DNA of 64,000 bases. Source: Longibacter sp051155795. GTDB lineage: Bacteria; Bacteroidota; Rhodothermia; Rhodothermales; Salinibacteraceae. Location: positions 13,894 through 77,893 of the forward strand of contig NZ_DAXETW010000010.1 in NCBI RefSeq assembly GCF_051155795.1. Reading direction: 5' to 3'. Below, in pieces: positions 17,597 to 25,829 of this stretch. Position numbers and translations under genes: made by a program. The notes under the pieces are model-generated. The model was given only the letters and a program-made list of their open reading frames with translations, made no database searches and was not told where the DNA came from. Numbering within the stretch: the stretch's first letter is position 1; each line of letters starts with the position of its first letter.

Positions 17597-17959
17597 ATGT
17601 CTCTGTCTCCGATCGTCCTCATCCTGCTAGCCGCCTGCTGGACGCTTCCTGCCGCGCTCGTAGCTGTGGCGTATTACCGAGAGCGCGCCGGTCTGGCCGC
17701 CGGGGCGCGCGAAGTGCTCGAGATGGATGTCGTCCATCGACTGCGTATTGCATCGCTGGATGTGGACATTCGCGCAACGGAAGAGCGGGAATGGTGGATG
17801 GTTTCGCCTTCGGAGCGCAAAGCGACGGCCGCTGCTTCGTCCGTCGATCGCTCCGTCCAAGACGCTGCGGTGATTACACCGTATGCGGAAGTCTCCGTAA
17901 CGGTCTCTGACTCGAACGGAGATGAGTGCGTCCGACGGTGCTCGGTTTGCCTCAACTAG
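17597..17959 (+). CDS. Small membrane-anchored protein of unknown function
   Basis: A 120-residue protein with one N-terminal hydrophobic helix (residues about 4-25, IVLILLAACWTLPAALVAVAYY) and a polar remainder that could be cytoplasmic or periplasmic. Two cysteine-containing segments occur at the C-terminus (CVRRCSVC). No family recognised. The ATG at 17597 starts the helix; the longer frame upstream adds no plausible sequence. A strong terminator follows 60 bases after the stop, which supports real transcription. Confidence 0.55.
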   Translation: MSLSPIVLILLAACWTLPAALVAVAYYRERAGLAAGAREVLEMDVVHRLRIASLDVDIRATEEREWWMVSPSERKATAAASSVDRSVQDAAVITPYAEVSVTVSDSNGDECVRRCSVCLN

Positions 17960-18019
17960 CCTCTGGCCGGTTGGGTGCATCCAGCATCCGGACGAAAGAA
18001 GTGAAGTAGCGTGGGAAGA

Positions 18020-18052
18020 CCGGGGTCGGTTCGCCGACCCCGGCATTTTTTT
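18020..18052 (+). terminator. Strong rho-independent terminator with TTCG loop
   Basis: Perfect 10-bp stem CCGGGGTCGG / CCGACCCCGG closed by a TTCG tetraloop, followed by CA and a run of seven T. One of the clearest terminators in the window; it closes the transcript of the small membrane protein. Confidence 0.92.
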
Positions 18053-18210
18053 GTCTAAACGGTTGGTTTCCGGAGAAGCGCGCGGGCAGGACTGACGTCG
18101 CTACATGCCGTCCGTAACGCTTCTCGTACGGATGGCAGGGCCGGACGAACGTTCGCCGGACGCGCGGCGTACCGCATTGTCCTGGATCGCCGTTTACGAA
18201 CCGCCGTCCC

Positions 18211-20115
18211 ATGCCCTCCTCATCCCCCATCTCGCAATTCGTGCCGGCTCGCGACCGGGGCCTCGCCCCGGCCGATCTGGACGCGCCGGGGACCGTGTTT
18301 CTGGATGCATCCCGACCTGATCCGGACGGCTCATCCCCGCCCGACCGCTGCCTTCTCTTTCAGGAGCCGAGGCAGGTCCTGCGCGCCGGTGTGCCTGCGG
18401 ACGTTGCCGGGGTGCTTCGAGATGCGGATGATGCGCTGGAAGCCGGATATTTCGTTGCCGGAGCGCTGACCTACGAGGCCGGGTTGGCCATGAACGGAAT
18501 GCCCGCCCATCCGATCGACGGCCCGCTCGTTTGGCTCGGTGTGTACGATAGCCCGGTCGAATGGTCTTCAGCCGATGTCGCCCGGGGGTTCTCGTCGCTC
18601 GAAGCGCCTCCGGACGTCCGGAATGCGCGGTTCGATGTGCCGAAGGACGCATACCGCGCGGCGCTCGACCGAATCAAGTCGCTGATCCGCGAGGGCGACG
18701 TCTACCAGATCAACTACACCGGACCGGTCTGTTTCGACTGCGGTGCTGACGACGCCCTCCGTCTCTACGCACAGATGCGCCGCCGCCAACCCGTGCCCTA
18801 CGGCGCCTGGTTGCACCTGGGCGATCGCCGGGTTCTCTGTGCCTCGCCCGAGCTCTTCGTTCGGCGCGACGGAGGGCGGCTCGTCACCCGGCCGATGAAG
18901 GGCACCATTCGCCGAGGGATGACGCTTGAGGAAGACGATCGCCTCCGGCATCGGTTGGAAACAGATTCAAAGAGCCGGGCCGAAAACCTGATGATCGTCG
19001 ACCTTCTTCGTAATGACCTGTCGAGATGCTGCACGCCCGGGTCGGTTCGCGTCCCCTCGCTTTTCTCCACGGAAACGTATGACACGCTCACTCAGATGAC
19101 GTCGACGGTCGAGGGCGAACTCGTACCGAATGCTCGACTTTCCACGATCCTCGACGCGCTGTTCCCCTGCGGATCGGTGACGGGAGCGCCGAAGCGACGG
19201 GCCATGCAACGCATCCACGAGCTTGAAACCGGTCCCCGGGGCATGTACTGCGGGGCGATCGGGTACGCCGGCCCGGATGATACGGCCTGCTTCAACGTCG
19301 CCATTAGAACGGTTACGCTACGATGTGGCGATTCATCCAGCCCCCAGGCTCTTTCCGGGGTGATGGGAACGGGAAGCGGGGTCGTCTGGGACTCCGATCC
19401 GGATGCGGAATACGAGGAATGCCGACTTAAAGCCCGGTTCTTAACGGATCCGGCGGATGACGAACCGTCCACGTTTCGACTGATCGAGACGATGAGAGCG
19501 GCCGACGGTACGATCGATCTGTGGTCGTACCATTGGCGTCGGCTGGAGAAATCGGCCGCGTACTTCGGATTCGACGTCGACCGAGCGCGCATCGACGCGG
19601 CGCTGACGGCTGCTCTCGCGGAGACTCCCTCGACGAACGTCCTCGTCCGCATGACCGTCGGGCGGGACGGTGATCCCGAGATCGACGTTCGGCTGATGCC
19701 GCCGCAACCCGAGAGCTGGTCGGCGGCAATTGCCCGAGAGCCGGCTCAGCCGCATAATCCGTTTTTCTATCACAAAACGACGCGCCGAACCGCGTACACC
19801 CATGCGATGGAGGAGGCGAAGGCGGCCGGGGTCGACGAGGCGATTCTCGTAACGCCGGATGGGCGCGTCACCGAAGGCGCACGGAGCAACGTGATCGCGG
19901 AAATCGACGACCGGTGGGTGACGCCTCCGACAGAGGATGGGCTTCTCGGCGGCGTCTATCGCGCGTTTCTCCTGGACACGGAGCCGCGCATGTGCGAAGC
20001 ATCGCTATCGGTCGACGATCTGCGGGGCGCGGCCCGTCTGTTCTGCTGCAACGCGGTCCGCGGACGAATTCCGGTTACGCTCGAGAAGGATCTGCGTGCG
20101 TCGCCCGGGGACTGA
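18211..20115 (+). CDS. pabBC: Aminodeoxychorismate synthase component I fused to aminodeoxychorismate lyase
   Basis: A 634-residue two-domain enzyme of p-aminobenzoate (folate) synthesis. Residues about 90-420 are the chorismate-binding PabB domain (EGDVYQINYTGP, RPMKGTIRRG, KSRAENLMIVDLLRNDL, PCGSVTGAPK). Residues about 430-630 are a PLP fold-type IV PabC lyase, with the Schiff-base Lys in FYHKTTRR and the cofactor Glu in TEGARSNV. Together they would turn chorismate plus ammonia into p-aminobenzoate. The glutaminase PabA is not adjacent; TrpG at 54.1 kb may supply it, an inference. Starts from the ATG at 18211, after the strong terminator upstream. Confidence 0.93.
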   Translation: MPSSSPISQFVPARDRGLAPADLDAPGTVFLDASRPDPDGSSPPDRCLLFQEPRQVLRAGVPADVAGVLRDADDALEAGYFVAGALTYEAGLAMNGMPAHPIDGPLVWLGVYDSPVEWSSADVARGFSSLEAPPDVRNARFDVPKDAYRAALDRIKSLIREGDVYQINYTGPVCFDCGADDALRLYAQMRRRQPVPYGAWLHLGDRRVLCASPELFVRRDGGRLVTRPMKGTIRRGMTLEEDDRLRHRLETDSKSRAENLMIVDLLRNDLSRCCTPGSVRVPSLFSTETYDTLTQMTSTVEGELVPNARLSTILDALFPCGSVTGAPKRRAMQRIHELETGPRGMYCGAIGYAGPDDTACFNVAIRTVTLRCGDSSSPQALSGVMGTGSGVVWDSDPDAEYEECRLKARFLTDPADDEPSTFRLIETMRAADGTIDLWSYHWRRLEKSAAYFGFDVDRARIDAALTAALAETPSTNVLVRMTVGRDGDPEIDVRLMPPQPESWSAAIAREPAQPHNPFFYHKTTRRTAYTHAMEEAKAAGVDEAILVTPDGRVTEGARSNVIAEIDDRWVTPPTEDGLLGGVYRAFLLDTEPRMCEASLSVDDLRGAARLFCCNAVRGRIPVTLEKDLRASPGD

Positions 20116-20153
20116 TGCATCGCATTCGCACCGGCCGGCGACGCCGACTCTGG

Positions 20154-20182
20154 TTGACAGACGACGCTCGATTGGTTACTCT
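20154..20182 (+). promoter_or_regulatory. Sigma-70-like promoter upstream of arsR
   Basis: TTGACA (20154-20159), a 17-base spacer, and TACTCT (20177-20182). It lies 74 bases before the ArsR-family gene. The -35 is a perfect match and the spacing is ideal. An AT-rich TGAATGTGAACGAAATGTAAACG stretch just downstream could be an operator. Confidence 0.5.
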
Positions 20183-20255
20183 CTGTTGTGAATGTGAACG
20201 AAATGTAAACGACCTCCACCACCCCCCGCTTCTCATCCGACGTTCGTCTGACCGC

Positions 20256-20585
20256 ATGTCCGATGCCTCCAATCCGCCGCTGCTCCGCGACGCCATGATC
20301 GAACGCGTGGCCCGTCGCCTGAAGGTCATGGGTGACCCGGTTCGGCTGCAGCTGCTGAACCTCCTCCGGATCCACGATGAGCTTTCCGTGCAGGCGCTCG
20401 TTGACGCATCGGGGCAGCGCCAGGCCAACGTATCGAAGCATCTCGGTATCATGATGCGGGACGGACTCGTGAAGCGCCGCAAGGAAGGGGTGAACGCGTA
20501 CTACTCGATCGACGACCCGAGCGTGCCCGGCGTGTGCCTGCTCATCGCCAATGCAATCGGGGAAACCGAAACCGCGGACGAATGA
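20256..20585 (+). CDS. ArsR-family winged-helix transcription regulator
   Basis: A 109-residue HTH protein. The winged helix spans residues about 20-95: RLKVMGDPVRLQLLNLL, the recognition helix QANVSKHLGIMMRDGLV, and the wing KRRKEGVNAYYSID. The metal-binding ELCVCDL motif of arsenic/cadmium sensors is absent, so it is probably not a metal sensor. The ATG at 20256 gives the normal ArsR length; a longer frame upstream overlaps pabBC and is implausible. It precedes the symporter-kinase cluster and may control it, an inference. Confidence 0.85.
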   Translation: MSDASNPPLLRDAMIERVARRLKVMGDPVRLQLLNLLRIHDELSVQALVDASGQRQANVSKHLGIMMRDGLVKRRKEGVNAYYSIDDPSVPGVCLLIANAIGETETADE

Positions 20586-20674
20586 GGCTGCCTCCCGAGC
20601 GGGCGTCTGCACTCAGAGATAGCAAACGGTGGCCCGTTAGACAGCAGAGCGGACGCTCGATGTAGCAATCGCCT

Positions 20675-20938
20675 ATGGACACGGACAGCACGACGTATCG
20701 CCAGCGTCAGCTTCTTCTCTTTGCCGTCGGCATCCTTCTCCTGACGGATCCGTTTCTCTCGATCTTTCGGAGGAATGCATTCCTCGGGGAGATCCCTGTC
20801 CTCGTGGTCGCCCTCTTCAGCGTCTGGGCCCTTCTTATCGCCGGAACGGCCTGGCTCATGGAGCGGCCCGCCACGCGCCCGTCGGATCCGCGCCCGTCGG
20901 ATCCGCCCCCGTCTTACCGGGACGACCCTACGACCTAA
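20675..20938 (+). CDS. Small two-helix membrane protein
   Basis: An 87-residue protein with two predicted transmembrane helices (about 13-33 and 41-62) and a short proline-rich tail containing an RPSDP duplication. It ends 28 bases before the sensor kinase, so it is probably co-transcribed and may be an accessory of the symporter-domain kinase. No family recognised. Confidence 0.65.
   Translation: MDTDSTTYRQRQLLLFAVGILLLTDPFLSIFRRNAFLGEIPVLVVALFSVWALLIAGTAWLMERPATRPSDPRPSDPPPSYRDDPTT
20876..20905 (+). repeat. 15-bp perfect tandem duplication within a gene
   Basis: CGCCCGTCGGATCCG at 20876-20890 and again at 20891-20905. In frame it gives RPSDP twice in the tail of the small membrane protein, so copy-number change would keep the frame. 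Confidence 0.8.
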
Positions 20939-20966
20939 GTTCGTCACGACCTACGTTCGTCGCGTT

Positions 20967-23771
20967 ATGGCGCCCAGTCTCGTTCTCTTTCTGGCGACGG
21001 CGTACCTCGGCCTCCTGTTCGCGGTGGCCTACTACGGGGACGAGCGTGCCGAGCGCGGCCGGTCGATCATCTCCAACCCGTACATCTACGCCCTCTCGCT
21101 CGCCGTCTATTGCACGGCGTGGACGTTTTATGGAAGCGTCGGACGAGCAGCGACGACCGGACTGGGGTTTCTACCCATCTACCTAGGCCCGACGCTGATG
21201 GCGCTAATCGGCTGGATCGTCCTTCGAAAGATGGTCCGGATCAGTCAGTATCAGCGGATCACCTCGATCTCCGATTTCATCGCGTCGCGATACGGTAAGA
21301 GCGCCCGTCTTGCCGGGGTGGTGACGGTGGTGGCTGTGCTCGGGATTGTGCCGTACATTGCCCTCCAGCTTAAAGCCATTTCTACCAGTTACAACGTGCT
21401 CGTGGAGACGCCGGGCGAGGCCGGTGCCGCGGCTGCCACGGGTCTGGCGCACGGCGGGGTAGATACGGCGCTCTGGACCTCGCTTTTCCTCGCGGTCTTC
21501 GCCATTCTGTTCGGCACGCGTCACCTCGACGTGACCGAACGTCATGAGGGGCTGGTCGCCGCCATCGCGTTCGAATCGGTCGTCAAGCTCGGCGCGTTTC
21601 TGGCTGTCGGCGCGTACGTCACCTTCGGAATGTTTGACGGCTTCGGGGATCTGTTCGCTGCCGGTGCGGCCGATCCGCTCATCCGTGAGCTGTACACGCA
21701 GACGGATCCCGCGGGCGCGTCCGAATGGATCTGGTTGACCGGCCTCTCGATGCTGGCCTTTCTGCTATTGCCCCGACAGTTCCAGGTGGGTGTGGTTGAA
21801 AACGTGGATGAAAGCCACATCCGCAAGGCGACATGGCTGTTTCCGCTCTACCTCTTCGCCATCAATCTTTTCGTGCTGCCGATCGCGGTGGCGGGCTTGC
21901 TCACGTTCGGCGAGAGCCAGACGGCCGATGCGTTCGTTCTATCCCTGCCGCTGGCCCAGGGGAACGAGGCGCTGGCCCTCTTTGCCTTCCTCGGCGGGCT
22001 GTCGGCGGCGACGGGCATGGTGATCGTGGCGACGACGGCCCTGAGCACGATGATCTGCAACGACCTGCTGATGCCGGCGCTCCTTCGGATCCGGTCGCTT
22101 CGCCTCGCAGAGCGGCCGCGCCTCACCGGCTTAATCCTCCGCATCCGTCGCGGCGCCATCGTCGTCGTTCTGCTGATCGGCTATGCCTACCTGAAGACCG
22201 TCGGGGAGAGCTACTCGCTCGTCTCCATTGGCCTGATCTCCTTCGTGGCCGTGGCGCAGTTCGCGCCGGCGTTCCTGGGCGGTATGTACTGGCGGCGCGG
22301 GACAAAATATGGAGCCCTGGCGGGCATCCTCGCCGGCGCTGCCGTTTGGGGCTACACGCTCCCGCTCCCATCGCTGGTGGGGACGGGCCTCGTGCCGGAC
22401 ACCTTCGTGACCGACGGGCCCTTCGGGATCGCCCTCCTCCGACCGTACGCGATGTTGGGACTGGAAACGCTGCCTCACATTCCACACTCCCTCTTCTGGA
22501 GTCTCACGGTCAACGCCGGGCTCTACGCGGTGGTCTCTCTGTTCACCACACCGTCCGTCGCCGAGCGATCGCAGGCGCATCTCTTCGTCGAGGTCTTCCG
22601 CCAGGGGGGCAGTCCCGATCCGGTGCAGCGGGCCACTGCCTCCGTCGACGACATCCGCGCGCTCCTCCAGCGATTCCTTGGTTGGCGACGCACGAAGCAC
22701 GTGCTCGAGGCATACGGCGAACAGTACGATCGCAACCTGGCGGACGTCGAACAGGCAGACCAGACCCTGATCCGGCACGCAGAAAAGGCGCTGGCCGGTG
22801 CCGTCGGGGCCGCGTCGGCACAGGTCGCGGTGAGCTCCGTCGTGCAGGAGGCGCCGCTGCGCCTGCGCGAGGTATTAAGCGTGCTCGACGAAGCACAGCA
22901 GGTGCTGGCCTACAGTCGCGAACTGGAACGAAAGCAGGCAGAATTGGAGGCGACGACGCGGGACCTGAAAGAGGCTAACGAGAAGCTGAAGCAGGTCGAC
23001 CGGCTCAAGGACGACTTCGTGTCCACGGTCACACATGAGCTCCGAACGCCGCTTACCGCCATCCGGGCCCTCACGGAGATTCTGCACACCAACCCCTCCC
23101 TCGGGGAAGCTGAACGAACGGAGTTCCTCGGCACGATCCAGCGGGAGACCCGCCGGCTGACCCGGCTGGTCAACCAGGTGCTGGATCTACAGCGCCTGGA
23201 GGCCGAGCCGGTCGACCTCGATACCGCCGTGCCCTTCGACGCAGTGGTGCACGACGCGGTGACGGCGATTATCCCGTCCATCGAGCAAAAGGGGGCAAGC
23301 CTCACTGTAGATGGACCCCAGGGCCCGGTGCCGGTACCCGGGGACCGAGATCGACTCATGCAGGTCGTACTCAACCTCCTGTCGAACGCCGAAACCTTCT
23401 GCCGGCAGGAGGTCCGGGTGACGCTTCGTGCAGGCGACAGCGCTGTGCTTTCGGTGGCAGACGACGGGCCCGGGATCGCGACGGATCAGCAGGACGCCAT
23501 TTTCGAGAAATTCCGTCAGGTGGACACTGGAGCGACACCTGGCGGAGGAAGTGGGCTCGGTCTTGCAATTGCTCGGGATATCGTCCAGGCGCACAACGGA
23601 TCGCTCGACGTCGACAGTCGTCCCGGCGAAGGAGCAACCTTCGTTGTTCGTCTTCCGCTTCATGCCGGCGGCGCTTCGATTCCCGCCGCTGCTGAAAGCG
23701 CCGCCGACAACTCGCGCGCGAATGCCGACTCCGCTCCATCATCGATATCATCCAGAAACCGCACGCCCTGA
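20967..23771 (+). CDS. Symporter-domain sensor histidine kinase (CrbS/CbrA type)
   Basis: A 934-residue inner-membrane protein. Residues about 1-530 form a 13-helix Na+/solute symporter (SLC5) domain. A STAC linker follows (about 555-630, LQRFLGWRRTKHVLEAYGEQY), then a coiled coil, a HisKA domain with His690 in THELRTPLTA, and a HATPase domain (N box VLNLLSNAETF, DDGPGIA, GSGLGLAIARDIV). All kinase motifs look intact. Kinases of this build (CbrA, CrbS) control nutrient use, CrbS the acetate switch. The ATG at 20967 begins the first helix; an upstream in-frame ATG would overlap the preceding gene. Three bases separate it from the response regulator. Confidence 0.92.
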   Translation: MAPSLVLFLATAYLGLLFAVAYYGDERAERGRSIISNPYIYALSLAVYCTAWTFYGSVGRAATTGLGFLPIYLGPTLMALIGWIVLRKMVRISQYQRITSISDFIASRYGKSARLAGVVTVVAVLGIVPYIALQLKAISTSYNVLVETPGEAGAAAATGLAHGGVDTALWTSLFLAVFAILFGTRHLDVTERHEGLVAAIAFESVVKLGAFLAVGAYVTFGMFDGFGDLFAAGAADPLIRELYTQTDPAGASEWIWLTGLSMLAFLLLPRQFQVGVVENVDESHIRKATWLFPLYLFAINLFVLPIAVAGLLTFGESQTADAFVLSLPLAQGNEALALFAFLGGLSAATGMVIVATTALSTMICNDLLMPALLRIRSLRLAERPRLTGLILRIRRGAIVVVLLIGYAYLKTVGESYSLVSIGLISFVAVAQFAPAFLGGMYWRRGTKYGALAGILAGAAVWGYTLPLPSLVGTGLVPDTFVTDGPFGIALLRPYAMLGLETLPHIPHSLFWSLTVNAGLYAVVSLFTTPSVAERSQAHLFVEVFRQGGSPDPVQRATASVDDIRALLQRFLGWRRTKHVLEAYGEQYDRNLADVEQADQTLIRHAEKALAGAVGAASAQVAVSSVVQEAPLRLREVLSVLDEAQQVLAYSRELERKQAELEATTRDLKEANEKLKQVDRLKDDFVSTVTHELRTPLTAIRALTEILHTNPSLGEAERTEFLGTIQRETRRLTRLVNQVLDLQRLEAEPVDLDTAVPFDAVVHDAVTAIIPSIEQKGASLTVDGPQGPVPVPGDRDRLMQVVLNLLSNAETFCRQEVRVTLRAGDSAVLSVADDGPGIATDQQDAIFEKFRQVDTGATPGGGSGLGLAIARDIVQAHNGSLDVDSRPGEGATFVVRLPLHAGGASIPAAAESAADNSRANADSAPSSISSRNRTP

Positions 23772-23773
23772 CC

Positions 23774-24196
23774 ATGTCCGAAGACACCGGTAGCTCCCTG
23801 GCCCAAGATGCTGTCTCCGAGCCCGTCGGGAGAAGTGTGCTCATCGTCGACGATGAGCCGAGCATCGTTGCCCCGCTCAAATTCCTCATGCAGCAGCAGA
23901 ACCATCACGTCAGGGTTGTGTCGTCCGGCGACGCTGTGATTCCTGCGATGGAGGCGAAACGGCCGGATCTCGTGCTGCTCGATGTCATGCTCCCGGAGGT
24001 CAGCGGCTACGAGCTCTGCGCGATGATTCGCGACCGGGAGGCGTGGAGTGACGTCAAAATTATCATGCTCACCGTCAAGAGCCGCGAGGCGGACGTAGAA
24101 AAGGGAAGATCGGTGGGGGCGGACGCGTACATCACGAAGCCATTCGGCATACAGGATGTGATCGAGACGTCGAACCGGCTTCTTCGGACGTCGTAA
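23774..24196 (+). CDS. Single-domain response regulator
   Basis: A 140-residue CheY-like receiver with a 20-residue N-terminal extension. Acidic pocket Asp26/Asp27, phosphoacceptor Asp70 (LVLLDVMLP), Thr100 (IIMLT) and Lys122 (ITKPF) are all present. There is no output domain, unlike CrbR or CbrB, which carry DNA-binding domains. It follows the symporter-domain kinase by three bases and is presumably its partner. Output must go through protein contact, a further phosphotransfer step, or the neighbouring PAS protein. Confidence 0.92.
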   Translation: MSEDTGSSLAQDAVSEPVGRSVLIVDDEPSIVAPLKFLMQQQNHHVRVVSSGDAVIPAMEAKRPDLVLLDVMLPEVSGYELCAMIRDREAWSDVKIIMLTVKSREADVEKGRSVGADAYITKPFGIQDVIETSNRLLRTS

Positions 24197-24207
24197 CGGC
24201 TATCATC

Positions 24208-25314
24208 GTGCAGCCTCTGGGCGCTCTACCTTCGTGCATTTCTCCTCTATCCGTCGGCCTCCCCGTGCCTTCCGACGCTCCATCTACATCTTCCTCCGAA
24301 ACGGTTCCGGACGACGTTGCCCGTGCCCTGATGCGCGCACTCGACGGGGCCGTCCTCGTGTGCAACAGGCAGGGAACGATCGTCCGGGCGGATCAGAAGG
24401 CAGCGTCGCTTCTGCAGGGCCGTGCTGTTTCAGGTACCGATGTGCTCACGCTCTTTTCGCACGGTGAGGTGGCCGGTTGGTTTGAACCGGTCCCGCCTGC
24501 GGAGCAACACCAGGACGGGCCGGGCGCGACCCGATCGTGTATGGCGCGGGTGGTGGATGGGCCGTGGGTTCGGATCATCTGCCACGAGGCGGGACCCAGC
24601 CATATAATGCTTCAAATCCAGCGAGAAATACCGTCTCCGGCCACCGTTTCGCACGAGGTGCTTCGCGATCTCATCGAGACGCTGCGAGGGCCGCTCGCGA
24701 GCGCTCGTGCAGCAGCGGAAACCATGGCGCTCTATCCCGCGATGGACCCATCGACCGCGGCACAGTTCGTCGAGATCATCGAACAGCAGACGTCGGTTCT
24801 GTCCGATCGACTCGATTCCGCCGTGGAGGCGTATGCATCTCTGTACCGGGAGGAAGGACCGCTGCAGCGCGTGCCGGCGGTTGTTTTTGGCAAGGCGATT
24901 CGGGAGCGACTGTCCGACGAGCTGTCAATCGAGGTGAGTGTTTCTACAGGGGAGGGGACGGATGTCCTGACGCTCTTGCTGGATGCGCGGGCGATGACCG
25001 AGGCGCTCGTGTTGCTTGCACAGCGGATCGAAAACGCATCCCGTTGCGAGCAACTGGCCCTTCGCGTGGGTCGTGTTCGTTCGCTGGCGGCCATCGATAT
25101 CGGGTGGGAAGGAGGAAGCATCACCCGCTCGCGCGTCGATGGATGGCAGGCGTCCATTGTCGGGTGGGAGGGCGCGCTGGTTCGGATGACGCTCGCCGAC
25201 GTCCTGAACCACCACGACGCTCAGATTGTCGTCGAGAATGAGGGGGAAGGGCAGCGTATCCGGGTGCTTCTGCCCGCCGCGGCTCCAGAGGGGGGTACCG
25301 GGGACGCCGCGTAG
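24208..25314 (+). CDS. PAS protein with a degenerate histidine-kinase-like domain
   Basis: A 368-residue protein beginning with a GTG 11 bases after the response regulator. Residues about 35-140 resemble a PAS domain (GAVLVCNRQGTIVRAD). Residues about 150-210 look like a HisKA dimerisation hairpin (LIETLRGPLASARAA), but the phosphoacceptor position is Glu157 instead of His. The C-terminal 150 residues have no recognisable N, G1 or G2 ATP-binding boxes. This resembles the non-exonuclease part of PAS/kinase-like proteins that in other bacteria accompany acetate symporter-kinase loci, sometimes fused to a DnaQ exonuclease; no exonuclease is present here. That comparison is from memory and needs a search. 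Likely a signalling scaffold rather than an enzyme. Confidence 0.65.
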   Translation: MQPLGALPSCISPLSVGLPVPSDAPSTSSSETVPDDVARALMRALDGAVLVCNRQGTIVRADQKAASLLQGRAVSGTDVLTLFSHGEVAGWFEPVPPAEQHQDGPGATRSCMARVVDGPWVRIICHEAGPSHIMLQIQREIPSPATVSHEVLRDLIETLRGPLASARAAAETMALYPAMDPSTAAQFVEIIEQQTSVLSDRLDSAVEAYASLYREEGPLQRVPAVVFGKAIRERLSDELSIEVSVSTGEGTDVLTLLLDARAMTEALVLLAQRIENASRCEQLALRVGRVRSLAAIDIGWEGGSITRSRVDGWQASIVGWEGALVRMTLADVLNHHDAQIVVENEGEGQRIRVLLPAAAPEGGTGDAA

Positions 25315-25829
25315 GAGGATCCCCTACGCGGTGCGCCAACCCCCTCCCCGCACGATAGAAGGCAGACTGATCCTGTGCAGGTGCCGTGAAGTAAGGGCTA
25401 TCTTCTACTGAATGGTCTTCCGTGCCGGGGCATTTGGCGGCGCGTACGGCCAGCCATTGCGGCCTTCCGCCTGCGCGTCGGTGCGCTTATGGTGTTGCGC
25501 TGGCGTCGAGCCGCTCGTGTCGCCTCTCTGCGTCGGGCTCCGAATACCTACTCGGTGCCGGGGCGTTCACCTTCCTTGGCGAATGCGGCGCAATGCCCGC
25601 CGTCTTGACGTCGGATTGCACCCGGGTGTCCGGTTTCCCCATGATCGCCGTGAGCGGAAAAACTTCACAGAGCCCTTGCAACAGTCCGTTCCAGCTATTA
25701 CGTTTTGGTAAACTATTCAAGGAAGCGCTTCCGGCTGGGCGGACTGAGGGCGCTATGGACACCATATTCCAGCAAGACATTGCTGGATAGTAATTAAAGC
25801 ACATTGTCTCACCACGACCCCATTTTGTC
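25315..25829. other. Non-coding gap upstream of acs
   Basis: About 515 bases with no supported gene. The last 150 bases are AT-richer (ATTACGTTTTGGTAAACTATTCAAGG) and end with a perfect inverted repeat at 25769-25786. This is the expected control region for acs. Confidence 0.5.
25769..25786. promoter_or_regulatory. Inverted repeat CCAGCAA-N4-TTGCTGG upstream of acs
   Basis: Perfect 7-bp dyad with a 4-base centre, 43 bases before the acs ATG. It is placed in the expected leader or just downstream of the promoter, so it could be a repressor or activator site, or a 5' hairpin. Confidence 0.45.
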
